Source: Phaeodactylibacter sp. (GTDB taxonomy: Bacteria; Bacteroidota; Bacteroidia; Chitinophagales; Saprospiraceae). From it: a stretch of DNA of 64,000 nucleotides. The DNA lies in the NCBI RefSeq assembly GCF_022763345.1, contig NZ_JALEGS010000011.1, forward strand, positions 44,712-108,711. The letters are read 5' to 3'. The notes below the pieces were generated by a model. The model saw only the letters and a list, made by a program, of their open reading frames with translations, did no database searches and was not told the DNA's origin. Positions 52,015 to 61,213 of the stretch are shown one piece after another. How positions within the stretch are numbered: the stretch's first letter is position 1; each line of letters starts with the position of its first letter. A program made the translations under genes and the position numbers.

Positions 52015-52298
52015 CGGTAAGGGCACTACGGCAAGCGGAATCGGGCTTCTTAGCGGACATGCTTTATGAGGCGATTTTTATTCCGGAAGGGCACGACTTG
52101 CTGCCCAAAGCAGTCATTAAGGACCCATCCCTGTCTATTGCTTCAGAATACCTTAAATTAGGCGTGGAATACTTGTCGTTGAGTGTCGATAAGGCCAACC
52201 CTGCGGTGAATTTGTACCAACGGCTGGGGTATGCGGTTGCCGGAGAGACGGCAACTTCACTGACGATGAGGAAAAGGTTGAAAGGTCCGCTGCGGTGA
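52011..52298 (+). pseudogene. GNAT acetyltransferase with internal in-frame deletion
   Basis: The 95-residue frame opens like one GNAT subfamily (RALRQAESGFLADMLYEAIF, then IPEGHDLLPKAVIKDPSLS). It jumps directly to the family's C-terminal part (LSLSVDKANPAVNLYQRLGY). The intervening 70-80 residues that normally hold the central strands and the acetyl-CoA-binding loop are absent. The frame is open and a start is present, so it may still be translated, but catalysis is unlikely. The family call is based on recognised flanks. Confidence 0.65.
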
Positions 52299-52400
52299 GT
52301 ATAGACAGGCTTGTGAGTTTAGCATTTAACCACCGTAGCTTTTGGGCATAATCGAATGAAAACAGGAATATCGGTCTGGTTTGTAGGCAATCTATTGATT

Positions 52401-52489
52401 GGTGTGAAAAAACCACGCCATTTAAACAAATAATTCGATTTAATGGATTTAATCTGATAGATAAAGTATATTGCGTGAAAAATTCACGC
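52401..52489. promoter_or_regulatory. two related palindromes upstream of the RloA-like gene
   Basis: GCGTGAA-aaa-TTCACGC (52473-52489) ends one base before the ATG at 52491. A related imperfect copy, GGTGTG-aaaaaac-CACGCC, lies at 52401-52419. Both share G-Y-GTGAAAAA and CACGC. They may be operators, or the near copy may sequester the start site in mRNA. Confidence 0.4.
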
Positions 52490-52490
52490 T

Positions 52491-53858
52491 ATGATAATTA
52501 GGTTCATTGTGGAAAATCTGTTTTCTTTTGGTGAAAGAAGAGAGTTTAACTTGCTTCCAAGTCCAAGGTATTCAAGATTATCGCATCATAAGTACTCTTT
52601 AAACAGCTTCGATTTTTTGAAGTTATCAGTTTTTTATGGTGCAAACGGGTCAGGTAAATCGAATCTTATCAAGTCAATTGCTTATCTAAAGGATATAGTC
52701 TTAGAAGAAGAAATTCCACCTCGTTTTCAACAGCATAAGTTTAAATTTCACAATGAACTCAAAGAAGTGGAAGTCTTGCTTGGTATTGAATTTATTAGCG
52801 AAGGGACCCCTTTTATTTATGCTTTGAAATTTAACGAAGGAATCATTCTTCACGAAGAACTATATATATCAGGATTGGGCGTTAAGGATGACGTTCTGAT
52901 TTTTGAAAGAGAAACAAATCAGGATGGGCATATCAGTACCAAGTTCTCTGAAGATTTCGAGAAGGATACCGAAAGCAAAATACTTCAAAAAGTTATCGAG
53001 AAAAATTTAAGTAAACCAGACAGGCCGCTATTGAAGCTCTTGTCTACGCTAGATAGTCCATTTTTAGAAGATTTAGGGAAAGCGTATAGGTGGTTCGAGC
53101 GGACAATCCAAATTATTACACCTTTATCGAAGCCTGCTGCATTAGCACAAAGAATTGATACTAACGACAATTTTCGTGAATACGCCAATGATACAATGTG
53201 TGCATTTCATACTGGAATTAAAAATCTCAAAACTGAAAAGAAGTCTCTGGTTGAGTTTTTCGGGCAAGACAACATTGGTGAACTCGATGAATTGATTAGA
53301 GAGTTAGATGATTCTTCTAAAAAAATGATAGGCTTGCCAACCAGAATGGGCGAAGAAATTTTACTCGTGAAAGAAGGTTCTGAAGTCTTTGTAAAGCGGC
53401 TAAGGCTGGAACACCAAGGTCTAAACAAAAAGACAGCATTTTTCTATATTAATGAAGAATCTGATGGGACTGTACGATTACTGGACTATATACCAGCATT
53501 CCAGGATATCGTAAATAAAGAAAAAGTGTATATAGTTGATGAAATTGAGAGAAGCATCCACCCTCTTTTAATAAAAGAACTGATAAGGAAATTCTCTAGT
53601 GACTCTAATACAAAAGGGCAATTGATCTTTAGCACTCATGAATCAAATTTGCTTGATCAGGAAATATTTAGGCAAGACGAAATTTGGTTCGTAGAAAAGG
53701 ACAAAAATGGGAGCACCGACCTGTATCCTTTGAGTGAGTTCAAAGAACATCATACCAAAAATATCAGGAAAGGGTATTTAAACGGCAGATATGGAGGGAT
53801 TCCATTTTTAAGTAATCTGCAGGACTTAAATTGGAATAAATATGCCATTGCTGAATAA
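52491..53858 (+). CDS. RloA/AbiLi-like ABC-type ATPase
   Basis: The 455-residue AAA_15/AAA_21-type ATPase has Walker A GANGSGKS at residues 50-57, a signature-like ESDGTVRLLDY, Walker B VYIVDEIERS near 345-355 and the switch histidine in STHES (about 381-385). The middle is helical and variable, as in OLD-, RecF- and RloA-like proteins. It overlaps by 17 bp with an RloB-family gene; such pairs correspond to the AbiL abortive-infection type. Codon and base usage are markedly AT-richer than the housekeeping genes, which suggests horizontal acquisition. Anti-phage function is inferred. Confidence 0.82.
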   Translation: MIIRFIVENLFSFGERREFNLLPSPRYSRLSHHKYSLNSFDFLKLSVFYGANGSGKSNLIKSIAYLKDIVLEEEIPPRFQQHKFKFHNELKEVEVLLGIEFISEGTPFIYALKFNEGIILHEELYISGLGVKDDVLIFERETNQDGHISTKFSEDFEKDTESKILQKVIEKNLSKPDRPLLKLLSTLDSPFLEDLGKAYRWFERTIQIITPLSKPAALAQRIDTNDNFREYANDTMCAFHTGIKNLKTEKKSLVEFFGQDNIGELDELIRELDDSSKKMIGLPTRMGEEILLVKEGSEVFVKRLRLEHQGLNKKTAFFYINEESDGTVRLLDYIPAFQDIVNKEKVYIVDEIERSIHPLLIKELIRKFSSDSNTKGQLIFSTHESNLLDQEIFRQDEIWFVEKDKNGSTDLYPLSEFKEHHTKNIRKGYLNGRYGGIPFLSNLQDLNWNKYAIAE

Positions 53859-54462
53859 GAGAGAATACGAAAAGAAAATGCCTTGGAGAGACGCAACAAT
53901 TTTCATTATAGTCTGTGAAGGTAGCCACAAAGAACCCGAATACTTCAATTTCTTTCATTTGTTGACGAAGAGCATAAAGGTGATAGCGGTTCCAAGTAGC
54001 GAAGGCAGAAGCTCGCCAACTCATTTAATACCTAATGCACATCAGGCAATAGAAAAGCATAATTCAGATGATGGGGATTTTGAATTATGGTTCGTAATTG
54101 ATGTAGATCAATGGAAGGGTCAAATACACGAATTGCAGCAAGAGGCTTTGCAAAAGGGCTGGAATGTAGCTATTTCAAATCCTTGTTTTGAAGTATGGCT
54201 CAATGATCACTTTGAATCCTCCCTGCCACCTGCGGAAAATGAAGAAAGCTGTAAAAGTTGGAAGGCTCACGTACATCAACAACATGGAGGTTTCGATCAC
54301 ACTAAACATCAGACTTATCTTGCAAGAGCGATTGAAAATGCACGTGCCAAATTCAGTGAAAATGGGTACATTCCCGACATAGGAAAAACACAGGTGTTCA
54401 GACTTGGCGAAAGAATTTTTAAATTGACAGAAGGGGAGCTTAAGAAATACTATAATGTATAA
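53842..54462 (+). CDS. RloB/AbiLii-like protein
   Basis: The 206-residue protein matches the RloB family: basic N-terminus LNKREYEKKMPWRDATIFII, then VCEGSHKEPEYFNFF, FELWFVIDVDQW and NPCFEVWLNDHF. Glu26 in CEG plus Asp87 and Asp89 in IDVDQ have the arrangement of a TOPRIM-like metal site, so it may be a nuclease effector driven by the ATPase; that is inference. The start at 53842 is favoured over an ATG at 53878 because RloB proteins usually carry the basic segment before the CEG strand. The start lies 17 bp inside the ATPase gene. Confidence 0.82.
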   Translation: MPLLNKREYEKKMPWRDATIFIIVCEGSHKEPEYFNFFHLLTKSIKVIAVPSSEGRSSPTHLIPNAHQAIEKHNSDDGDFELWFVIDVDQWKGQIHELQQEALQKGWNVAISNPCFEVWLNDHFESSLPPAENEESCKSWKAHVHQQHGGFDHTKHQTYLARAIENARAKFSENGYIPDIGKTQVFRLGERIFKLTEGELKKYYNV

Positions 54463-54551
54463 AATAACTGCCGAAAAATGGCTGGAATGCAATATCCCTC
54501 GTTTCCGGGCTTCTGAATTTAGGCTGGCCGGTTGTAATTAATCAAACACCA

Positions 54552-56027
54552 ATGAAAAGCATTTCTAAAGTCATCATCATCTGTTGTCTTACACTCCAAA
54601 CTGCGGGCGCCCAGGATTTCGGCGATTTTCCCAAGATTGAGAAAGAAAAGCTATTAGGTGACCTGGAAATACTGTATCAGGGGCTGGACAAATTCCACTC
54701 CGGCATGTATTGGTACACGCCCAAAGACAGCGTGGACAGGGCTTTTGCAGACGTCAGAAGGAAAATCACGAAGGATTTAAATGTCCTTGAGTTTCACAAG
54801 CTGATCGCGCCGTTGGTGGCCCTTTCCCGGGAAGACCATACGGATATCTTTCGCCCTGCGATCGTGAAGGAAAAAATAAACAGCGAAGTAAGGTTGCTGC
54901 CCTTAAGCGTGGTCTTCCTGGGTAAACAACTCTACTGCGTTAAGAACGGCTCCGACTTTGAAGCCTTTGCGCTCGAAGGCCAACCCATCGAATCCATTAA
55001 TGGAGAAACGCCGGAGCATATAGTAGGCAACATTGGCAATCTCTTTGCTTCCGATGGGTTTATCAAAGCCGTTAAGTACAGTGACCTGGAAGGGTTGAGC
55101 TTTTCGGTGTACCACTTCTACTACTACGGGCAGGTGGATCAGTTTGAGATTAAGTTCAAGGGCATTAGCGAGCCCGTAACCCTTCAACCGCTGACCATAA
55201 AGGCGATTACCCGGCACCTGAACGACAGGTATGGCAAGCCCAAAAACACAGAGGAGGAGGTGTTGGAATACAAAATACTCAATGACTCGGTAGCCTATCT
55301 GGGCATTCATACTTTTGGCAATGGTGAAATAAGAGCGCATTCAAAAGAAAAGAAGCTGAGCGTTTTCCTGAGGAACAGTTTTAAATCCATAAGGGAAAAT
55401 GATATTCAAACCCTCATCGTAGATGTAAGTAAAAACACCGGCGGGTCGGAAGGCAATGAAGGGTTGCTGTATTCCTACTTCGGCGACAACTATCAGAAAT
55501 ACAAAAAGGTGAGGGTAAAGGCCCAAAAGGCGGTGTTGGATAATGGAACGGACAAGCCCATTACCCTAAAGGCATTCGGCTTTTTTGAACGGCTGCTGAC
55601 CAACCGGAAAATGGAGGATGGCTCCTTGGAAAGGAGAGCGGCACCCGGCAAAGGGCTGATGGCCTATAAGAAGGAGCCGGATTACAAATTCAGGGGCAAA
55701 ACCTACGTCCTGATCAGCCCGGTCACCTATTCCGGGGGCAGCGAATTCAGCAACATGATGTACAGTCAGGGTTTAGCCACTTTTGTAGGGCAGGAAACCG
55801 GTGGGGGCTACTACGGGAATACAAGTGGCTACGGCAGAGCATTGGTATTGCCACATTCAAAGATCAAGGTGTCTGTCCCGGCTTTGCAGTTTGTGATGAA
55901 TGTGAAGCCTAAGCTCCCCTTCGGCAGAGGGGTCATTCCCCATCATGAAGTCATACCCACTTTTGACGCGTATGCAAATGGGGAAAATGCCTACTTGAAC
56001 CATGTATTAGAGCGATTGGAAAATTAA
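54552..56027 (+). CDS. S41-family (tail-specific/C-terminal processing) peptidase
   Basis: The 491-residue protein has a signal peptide ending in AGAQD, a helical N-terminal part and a region (about 125-225) with weak PDZ character. The S41 core is at about 245-480: DIQTLIVDVSKNTGGSEGNE, YVLISPVTYSGGSEFSNMM containing the likely nucleophile serine, and VGQETGGGYYGNTSGYG. It is probably periplasmic. It is separate from the RloAB pair (89 bp, no overlap). Confidence 0.85.
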   Translation: MKSISKVIIICCLTLQTAGAQDFGDFPKIEKEKLLGDLEILYQGLDKFHSGMYWYTPKDSVDRAFADVRRKITKDLNVLEFHKLIAPLVALSREDHTDIFRPAIVKEKINSEVRLLPLSVVFLGKQLYCVKNGSDFEAFALEGQPIESINGETPEHIVGNIGNLFASDGFIKAVKYSDLEGLSFSVYHFYYYGQVDQFEIKFKGISEPVTLQPLTIKAITRHLNDRYGKPKNTEEEVLEYKILNDSVAYLGIHTFGNGEIRAHSKEKKLSVFLRNSFKSIRENDIQTLIVDVSKNTGGSEGNEGLLYSYFGDNYQKYKKVRVKAQKAVLDNGTDKPITLKAFGFFERLLTNRKMEDGSLERRAAPGKGLMAYKKEPDYKFRGKTYVLISPVTYSGGSEFSNMMYSQGLATFVGQETGGGYYGNTSGYGRALVLPHSKIKVSVPALQFVMNVKPKLPFGRGVIPHHEVIPTFDAYANGENAYLNHVLERLEN

Positions 56028-56143
56028 ACACAATCAGCTTGCAGCGTGAGTGTTTATGTGGGGCAAAATCCCGGTAGGCCCAAACCCTTGCAGGGTAATA
56101 AAACCATACACTAAAAACCAATTTTAAAATCATCCGATCTGAG

Positions 56144-56938
56144 ATGCCCCTGGATTTAACATCAGCAGCAAATAGACTTAGAGATCTTTATTACCCTAGG
56201 CTCTACCCTATAATCCTTGGTTTTTTATCCGGATTTTCTGTATTCTACTTTCTGTATACATTCGGAGCGTATGGCATTCAAAAAGGTTTATCTTATTCAG
56301 GCCATTCTCATCTTTTTCGAAGTATTAGCTTCGGGCTGTTAACCTTTGCGTATCTGACTGTTTTTGAAGCCTGGCTCAAGCCAAAATTGAATATTTCCCA
56401 GCTTAGCCATACAATGCTTTGGTACCTGAGTCTAGTGCTTTTAGGAAGCCAACTCATATTTCTCCTATTTAACTTCTTTTGGAACTGGCAAGAGTGGAAT
56501 CCGGAAGCCTACTGGCTGATTATGAAGGAGTTCCCCTTGATGGTGGTACTGCCGCTCTCCATTTATTTTGTACTAAAAAGAATTTTAGCTCCCCAAAAGC
56601 CAAATGCCCCCTACTTTACTTTTCAATCTAAAAACGGGAAAGACCAATTAAGAATTAACCCACATTACTTTCTCTATGCCAGCTCTTCGGAAAACTATAT
56701 CACAGTGGTATACACTTCAGACGGACAGCGCAAACAGCATCTCATCCGCAAGCCGCTCAAAGCTTTGGAACAAGAGCTGAAAGTTTACCCGGAAGTAGAA
56801 AGAACGCATAGAAGTTATCTGGTCAATAGCCGCAACATAGAAGCCGTAAAGCAATTCAAAGGGAAAGTTACACTTGAGGTTAATGGAAGTAATATACCCG
56901 TATCCAAACAATATCAGCATCATTTTCTCAAGGGCTGA
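56144..56938 (+). CDS. membrane-bound LytTR-family transcriptional regulator
   Basis: The 264-residue protein has four likely membrane helices (about 22-42, 58-76, 88-110, 125-145). A C-terminal LytTR DNA-binding domain follows (about 160-262: HYFLYASSSENYITVVYTSD, RKPLKALEQEL, VERTHRSYLVNSRNIEAVKQ). It has no receiver domain, so it probably senses a membrane or small-molecule signal directly. Its targets may include the adjacent serine hydrolase and lipocalin-like genes 98 bp downstream; that is inferred from position. Confidence 0.88.
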   Translation: MPLDLTSAANRLRDLYYPRLYPIILGFLSGFSVFYFLYTFGAYGIQKGLSYSGHSHLFRSISFGLLTFAYLTVFEAWLKPKLNISQLSHTMLWYLSLVLLGSQLIFLLFNFFWNWQEWNPEAYWLIMKEFPLMVVLPLSIYFVLKRILAPQKPNAPYFTFQSKNGKDQLRINPHYFLYASSSENYITVVYTSDGQRKQHLIRKPLKALEQELKVYPEVERTHRSYLVNSRNIEAVKQFKGKVTLEVNGSNIPVSKQYQHHFLKG

Positions 56939-57036
56939 TTTTTTTCGTCACATATAGGCGTTTTTTATCCCAAAACCGACTTTCCGCTCGCTAAATCAGG
57001 TTTTTAGCCTTCACCTTTGCCGGAAAGGAAAACCCG

Positions 57037-58188
57037 ATGAAAAAGCTATTCCTGTTATTCTGTGCATCCGGGGTTATTACCCTTACAGGATGTCAGCCAA
57101 GAGAAAACCGGCCGTCTGATGGAGCAATTTCGACTGCGGCCCAGCGGATTGATTCCCTTTTTAGGAATCATTTTGAACAAGACCTGTTTCATGGTGGCGT
57201 GGTAATCGCGTACCACGGGGAGACGATCTATGAAAACTATTTGGGCCTGGCCGATAGAAGTTGGGGTATTCCCTTCGATAGAGAAGTAAAGCTCGATATC
57301 GCTTCCGTAAATAAATCAATGATTGCGGCTTTAGCTTTAAAAGCGGTGGAAGAAGGGCGGCTGAAGCTTGACGATCAATTAGTGGAGCTGCTTTCCGGGT
57401 TTACCTACCAAGGTCATTTTAACCCGGACATCACCTTGCACCACTTACTGAGCCATAGTGCGGGTTTAGCTGATTATGACGGGATCAGCGAAGCCTTGCG
57501 GCAGGAGAATTACTTGAAATTCAAACGCTCGCGATTTACTGATGAAGCCTATGTCGATTTTATCAGCCAACTTGCCCCGGTTGCAGAACCAGGAAAGCAA
57601 TTTCATTACAGCAATTTTGCCTATCATTTGGTAGCGATCATACTGGCCGATACCTACTCTAAACCTTTTGCGGAGGTCCTCGAAGAAAAGCTCACCGTTC
57701 CTCTGGGCCTGAAAAACACCGTATCAGAGGGGCTCAATGAACGCGTGATCCCTAAATTAGCCCAGGCTTACACGTATCAGGTATCCACAGGGCAATGGCT
57801 CGAAAACCCATTCCTGGATCTAAGCCTGAGCAGGAGAATATTTTCCACAGCTGCTGACCTAAACCGCTGGGCGCAGGTGATGAACAACCCCGGTTGGTTG
57901 TCAGAAAATTCTTTAAAGTTGATACAAAAAAACCACCTTGCCGGCATCAGCGAAGACTTCACCTATGGCTATGGCTGGGTCATTATTGATAAAGAAAACA
58001 AAAGTGCGATGGGCGATTTAGGGATTGCCAGGCCCTATATTATTCATGGAGGCAGGACGGACGGCTATAAATCCATGCTCATCAATGTAAATCAGGGAGC
58101 GTATGTAATCAGCTTTTTAAGTAATGTGGGAAACCAAACGGACGAAATGCAACTTGCTCAAAAAATTGTAAACCTCTTAATAAAGTAA
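57037..58188 (+). CDS. serine hydrolase lipoprotein (beta-lactamase/DD-peptidase fold)
   Basis: The 383-residue protein has a lipoprotein signal ending in LTGC (Cys19). It has the beta-lactamase-type triad SVNK (Ser90-Lys93), YSN (191-193) and HGGRTDG near residue 332. Unlike the serine hydrolase at 14364-15425, the YxN motif is intact. It probably acts at the envelope as a peptidase or esterase. It is followed after 3 bp by a lipocalin-like gene on the same strand, forming a two-gene operon. Confidence 0.87.
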   Translation: MKKLFLLFCASGVITLTGCQPRENRPSDGAISTAAQRIDSLFRNHFEQDLFHGGVVIAYHGETIYENYLGLADRSWGIPFDREVKLDIASVNKSMIAALALKAVEEGRLKLDDQLVELLSGFTYQGHFNPDITLHHLLSHSAGLADYDGISEALRQENYLKFKRSRFTDEAYVDFISQLAPVAEPGKQFHYSNFAYHLVAIILADTYSKPFAEVLEEKLTVPLGLKNTVSEGLNERVIPKLAQAYTYQVSTGQWLENPFLDLSLSRRIFSTAADLNRWAQVMNNPGWLSENSLKLIQKNHLAGISEDFTYGYGWVIIDKENKSAMGDLGIARPYIIHGGRTDGYKSMLINVNQGAYVISFLSNVGNQTDEMQLAQKIVNLLIK

Positions 58189-58191
58189 ATA

Positions 58192-58908
58192 ATGGAAAAA
58201 GGATTGAATACCTTGCTTGTGGGCGCATTGATGCTCGTATCGTTTTACACCTATGCCCAACCAGAAAGGATGATAGGCCTCTGGGAAGTAGAGAAGGTTG
58301 CAGTTGGAGAAGAAAACATGACGCCTGTGGCAAAGTGGTTTAGAATAAACGCTGAGGGCACTTACCAGGCTGGAAATGGTTGGCTGCAAAACGGAAATGG
58401 TTTTTGGAATTATGACTCCTCTAATCATCTCTACACCGCCTCAGACCCCTTAGATGTGGCAGACGAGTTCGGAGGCTTTAACGTATCGTTTGATGGGGCA
58501 AAAATGATGTGGGAAAGAGCAGAAGAAGGGATGCCCGTAACCGTTACATTAGTACCTGTTGAAAAGCTGCCCATGTCGCCTGCCGACTACCTTGAAGGTA
58601 TTTGGGATTTAGTAGAAATCACGGAAAATGAAACCTCCATTTTAGACGATTTCGACCAAGAGAATAAACACAAACTATTCATTCGGTGGGATAGAGTTTA
58701 TATCAACTTCAGTTCAGAAGGAAAGAGACTGACCGGGTACTGGCATATCCACGGACACAAACCTGAAATCACCTTGCTACCTCACCAGGAGGGCAAAAAA
58801 CCCGAAAGCTGGAAAATAGAAGTGAATGAGAAGGAATTGTTGATGACAGGCATTTCCGATACCAACCGTAAGATTCAACGGAAATATGTGAGGCGGAATA
58901 AATTTTAA
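58192..58908 (+). CDS. secreted protein with two lipocalin-like repeats
   Basis: The 238-residue protein has a signal peptide ending in TYAQP. Two halves each begin with a lipocalin-like GxW motif: MIGLWEVEKVAVGEENMTPV (about residue 26) and LEGIWDLVEITENETSILDD (about 135). The strands suggest two small beta barrels or sandwiches. No catalytic motif is visible. Tight coupling to the serine hydrolase suggests a shared pathway. The domain name is a weak inference. Confidence 0.6.
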   Translation: MEKGLNTLLVGALMLVSFYTYAQPERMIGLWEVEKVAVGEENMTPVAKWFRINAEGTYQAGNGWLQNGNGFWNYDSSNHLYTASDPLDVADEFGGFNVSFDGAKMMWERAEEGMPVTVTLVPVEKLPMSPADYLEGIWDLVEITENETSILDDFDQENKHKLFIRWDRVYINFSSEGKRLTGYWHIHGHKPEITLLPHQEGKKPESWKIEVNEKELLMTGISDTNRKIQRKYVRRNKF

Positions 58909-58977
58909 GCCAAAGGAAACTCAGCGTAACAGCGCAATACATTTTATCGAAATCTTATTAATTGTGCCAGCACCTCC

Positions 58978-59273
58978 GTGAAATCTGTCAGGACAAAGCG
59001 AGCGATCTTTGGTTTGGCAAGAATGTATGTGGAGACACGCTGCACTATTTCAGGGTACAGCGGGGGCAGAGTAACCGGGATAGCGGAGGATGGCGACTGG
59101 TTTCGGGCGCAATAAATACGACGGGCCCCCCTTCACAGTATTCAAAGAAGAAGACGGGCTACTAAATAGGGAATTTGGTCTATGTATACCAATTCCGGGT
59201 GCGTCATCTGGATCGGGCACAATGAAGGGCTTAGCCGTTTTGATGGAACGAAAATTCAAGTCGCGGTTGCTTA
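58978..59273 (+). pseudogene. frameshifted remnant of a two-component-regulator propeller protein
   Basis: Translating the plus strand in shifting frames recovers consecutive propeller-repeat pieces: REICQDKASDLWFGKN, then VTGIAEDGDWF, then NKYDGPPFTVFKEEDGLL, then CVIWIGHNEGLSRFDGTKI. These match the blade motif (DLWFGT, GLSRFDG, FTxFxxxDGL) of Reg_prop sensor kinases. Several frameshifts and stops separate the pieces and no kinase part remains. The remnant runs up to the 3' end of the AraC-type gene. Confidence 0.75.
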
Positions 59274-60182
59274 ATTCAAGTTTCTGAATTCACTTGGGCT
59301 AAAACCGGTTTTTGACTTAAATAAGTTGCTAAAGTGCTGAGGATATTCAAACCCCAGAGCATACCCAATTTCACTGATGGAGTGATTAGAACTTAAGAGA
59401 ATATTTTTCGCTTTTTCAATGACAAAAAGGTGTATATGTTCCTGAGCAGTCTTTCCGGTTTCTTTCTTCAAAAGGTCGCTCAGATAGTTGGCAGAGAAGT
59501 TTAATTTTTTTGCCAGGTACTGGACATTCGGCATGCCTGAGTCATGCACTTGATCTGTTTGATAATAAGCTTTTAAAAGCCGCTCAAATTTTGAGACGAT
59601 GTCGGTGTTGAGGTTGGTTCGGGTATAAAACTGACGGTCGTAGAACCGGGTACAATAATCCAGCAAGAGTTCGATGTTGGATATAATCAGGTTCTGACTG
59701 TGCTTATCCAAATTTTGGCTGTATTCCTTCACTATTTTATCCAGCAGACCCTCTATCGTATCTAATTCTTCCTCTGACAGGTGAAGGGCTTCATTGACAT
59801 CGTAATTGAAAAATGAATACCCATCTATTTTAGCGGATAGGGGGGATTTCCTGATTAAATCCGGGTGAAAGGCCAATATCCAACCTTTGGGGTCATCCTC
59901 TGATTCCGGCATTTCGCCATCGGACACCGTAACCTGGCCGGGCGCAGTGAAAACCAAGGTTCCTTCTTCATAATCGTAGGAGTTTTTGCCGTACAACAAA
60001 TTGCCGCACCCTGGTTGCTTCAGCGTAACCTGATAAAGATTGTTGATGACTTTCACCCCATTAAAATCGAATTGGGCGTCAAAATCTTTAGTTAGCACTA
60101 CCGTAACCAAAGGATGCTTTGGCGAGGGTAGCCCCATAGCCTGATGCGCCTGAGCAATTGAATTTATTTCATAGTAATCCAT
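59271..60182 (-). CDS. AraC-family transcriptional regulator
   Basis: The 303-residue protein has an N-terminal cupin-like sensing half (about 1-140). The C-terminal AraC DNA-binding domain (about 205-303) includes VQYLAKKLNFSANYLSDLLK as the first helix-turn-helix and SISEIGYALGFEYPQHFSNL as the second, ending SPSEFRNLN. I chose ATG 60182; an upstream in-frame start adds twelve residues. It follows the SDR gene on the same strand after 52 bp, a frequent pairing in which the regulator controls the oxidoreductase. Confidence 0.9.
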   Translation of the reverse strand: MDYYEINSIAQAHQAMGLPSPKHPLVTVVLTKDFDAQFDFNGVKVINNLYQVTLKQPGCGNLLYGKNSYDYEEGTLVFTAPGQVTVSDGEMPESEDDPKGWILAFHPDLIRKSPLSAKIDGYSFFNYDVNEALHLSEEELDTIEGLLDKIVKEYSQNLDKHSQNLIISNIELLLDYCTRFYDRQFYTRTNLNTDIVSKFERLLKAYYQTDQVHDSGMPNVQYLAKKLNFSANYLSDLLKKETGKTAQEHIHLFVIEKAKNILLSSNHSISEIGYALGFEYPQHFSNLFKSKTGFSPSEFRNLN

Positions 60183-60234
60183 ACGGTCACTTTTTGTACG
60201 GTTCAAACATACGAGCATATTTGTAGTGCGGGAT

Positions 60235-61056
60235 TTACATCCCCATCATCTGTTTTTGCATAGCGAAGAATTCCTCATCAGACATCTTGTCTCTTGCCCC
60301 CAGCAATTGCTCGCAATCTGCACCCGCTCTGTAGCGTAGTTGGTCCGAACCATCGGTTGCCGCTTCAAAAATAACTTCAGCAATCTGCTCAGGCTGCGTC
60401 ATCGTTTCAGGATTCATAGCTTGTGCCATGGCAGCCATAAAAGTATTTACGAATGCATTGTATTCGCTGAGCTCCTGATTATGCTGCATATCCAGGGACC
60501 GGCCTCCAAAATCAGTGGCAACGCCTCCCGGCTCAATTATCTTCACCTTTACACCAATTTGTGCCATTTCCCATCGCAAGGATTCAGAGAAACCCTCCAC
60601 AGCCCACTTGGTGGAATGATACAAAGGCATTAACGGATACGTCATTCTTCCGCCAACTGAAGAAATGTTGATAAACATTCCGTCTTTGTTTGCTCTAAAG
60701 TGCGGCAATGCTTGCTGCGTTACATCGAATAGCCCCTGCACGTTCACACCAAACTGTCGAATGATGCTTTCACGGCTCGCAGATTCGAAGGTGCCCATGA
60801 GCCCGTACCCGGCATTATTGAGCACCACATCAATATTGCCAAATTGCTCAATGCCTTCCTTAATGGCGCTTTTTATGGTGTCTAATTCCAATACATCGAG
60901 TTGGGTAACAAGTGTATGGTCAAGTGCCTTAAGTTCAGTTTCTTTTTCGGGCGAACGCATGGTGGCGATCACATTCCACCCCTTTGCCTGAAATAACCTG
61001 GCAGTAGCTCTTCCGATTCCAGAGCTTGCTCCGGTAATTAAAATGGTCTTATTCAT
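60235..61056 (-). CDS. short-chain dehydrogenase/reductase
   Basis: The 273-residue protein is a classical SDR: TGASSGIGRATARLF binds NAD(P), NNAGYG is structural, and catalytic Ser and Tyr-Lys appear in NISSVGG and YHSTK. An arginine after the glycine motif (ATMRSP) hints at NADP preference. The substrate is unknown. It lies between the DJ-1-like gene and the AraC regulator in the same direction. Confidence 0.93.
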   Translation of the reverse strand: MNKTILITGASSGIGRATARLFQAKGWNVIATMRSPEKETELKALDHTLVTQLDVLELDTIKSAIKEGIEQFGNIDVVLNNAGYGLMGTFESASRESIIRQFGVNVQGLFDVTQQALPHFRANKDGMFINISSVGGRMTYPLMPLYHSTKWAVEGFSESLRWEMAQIGVKVKIIEPGGVATDFGGRSLDMQHNQELSEYNAFVNTFMAAMAQAMNPETMTQPEQIAEVIFEAATDGSDQLRYRAGADCEQLLGARDKMSDEEFFAMQKQMMGM

Positions 61057-61213
61057 GTTTGTTTAATTTAAGGTAATTTCTGACCGAGAGGAAAGAAATG
61101 GACTCAAGAATTAATAGCCCTAAAATAATAAACTGTATTCCCATTGCTTTCTGGGCAGCGATGTAAGTTCCCAACTGCCTGAGAACTTCTGTTTTTGGTG
61201 AATTGAAGGGCTG

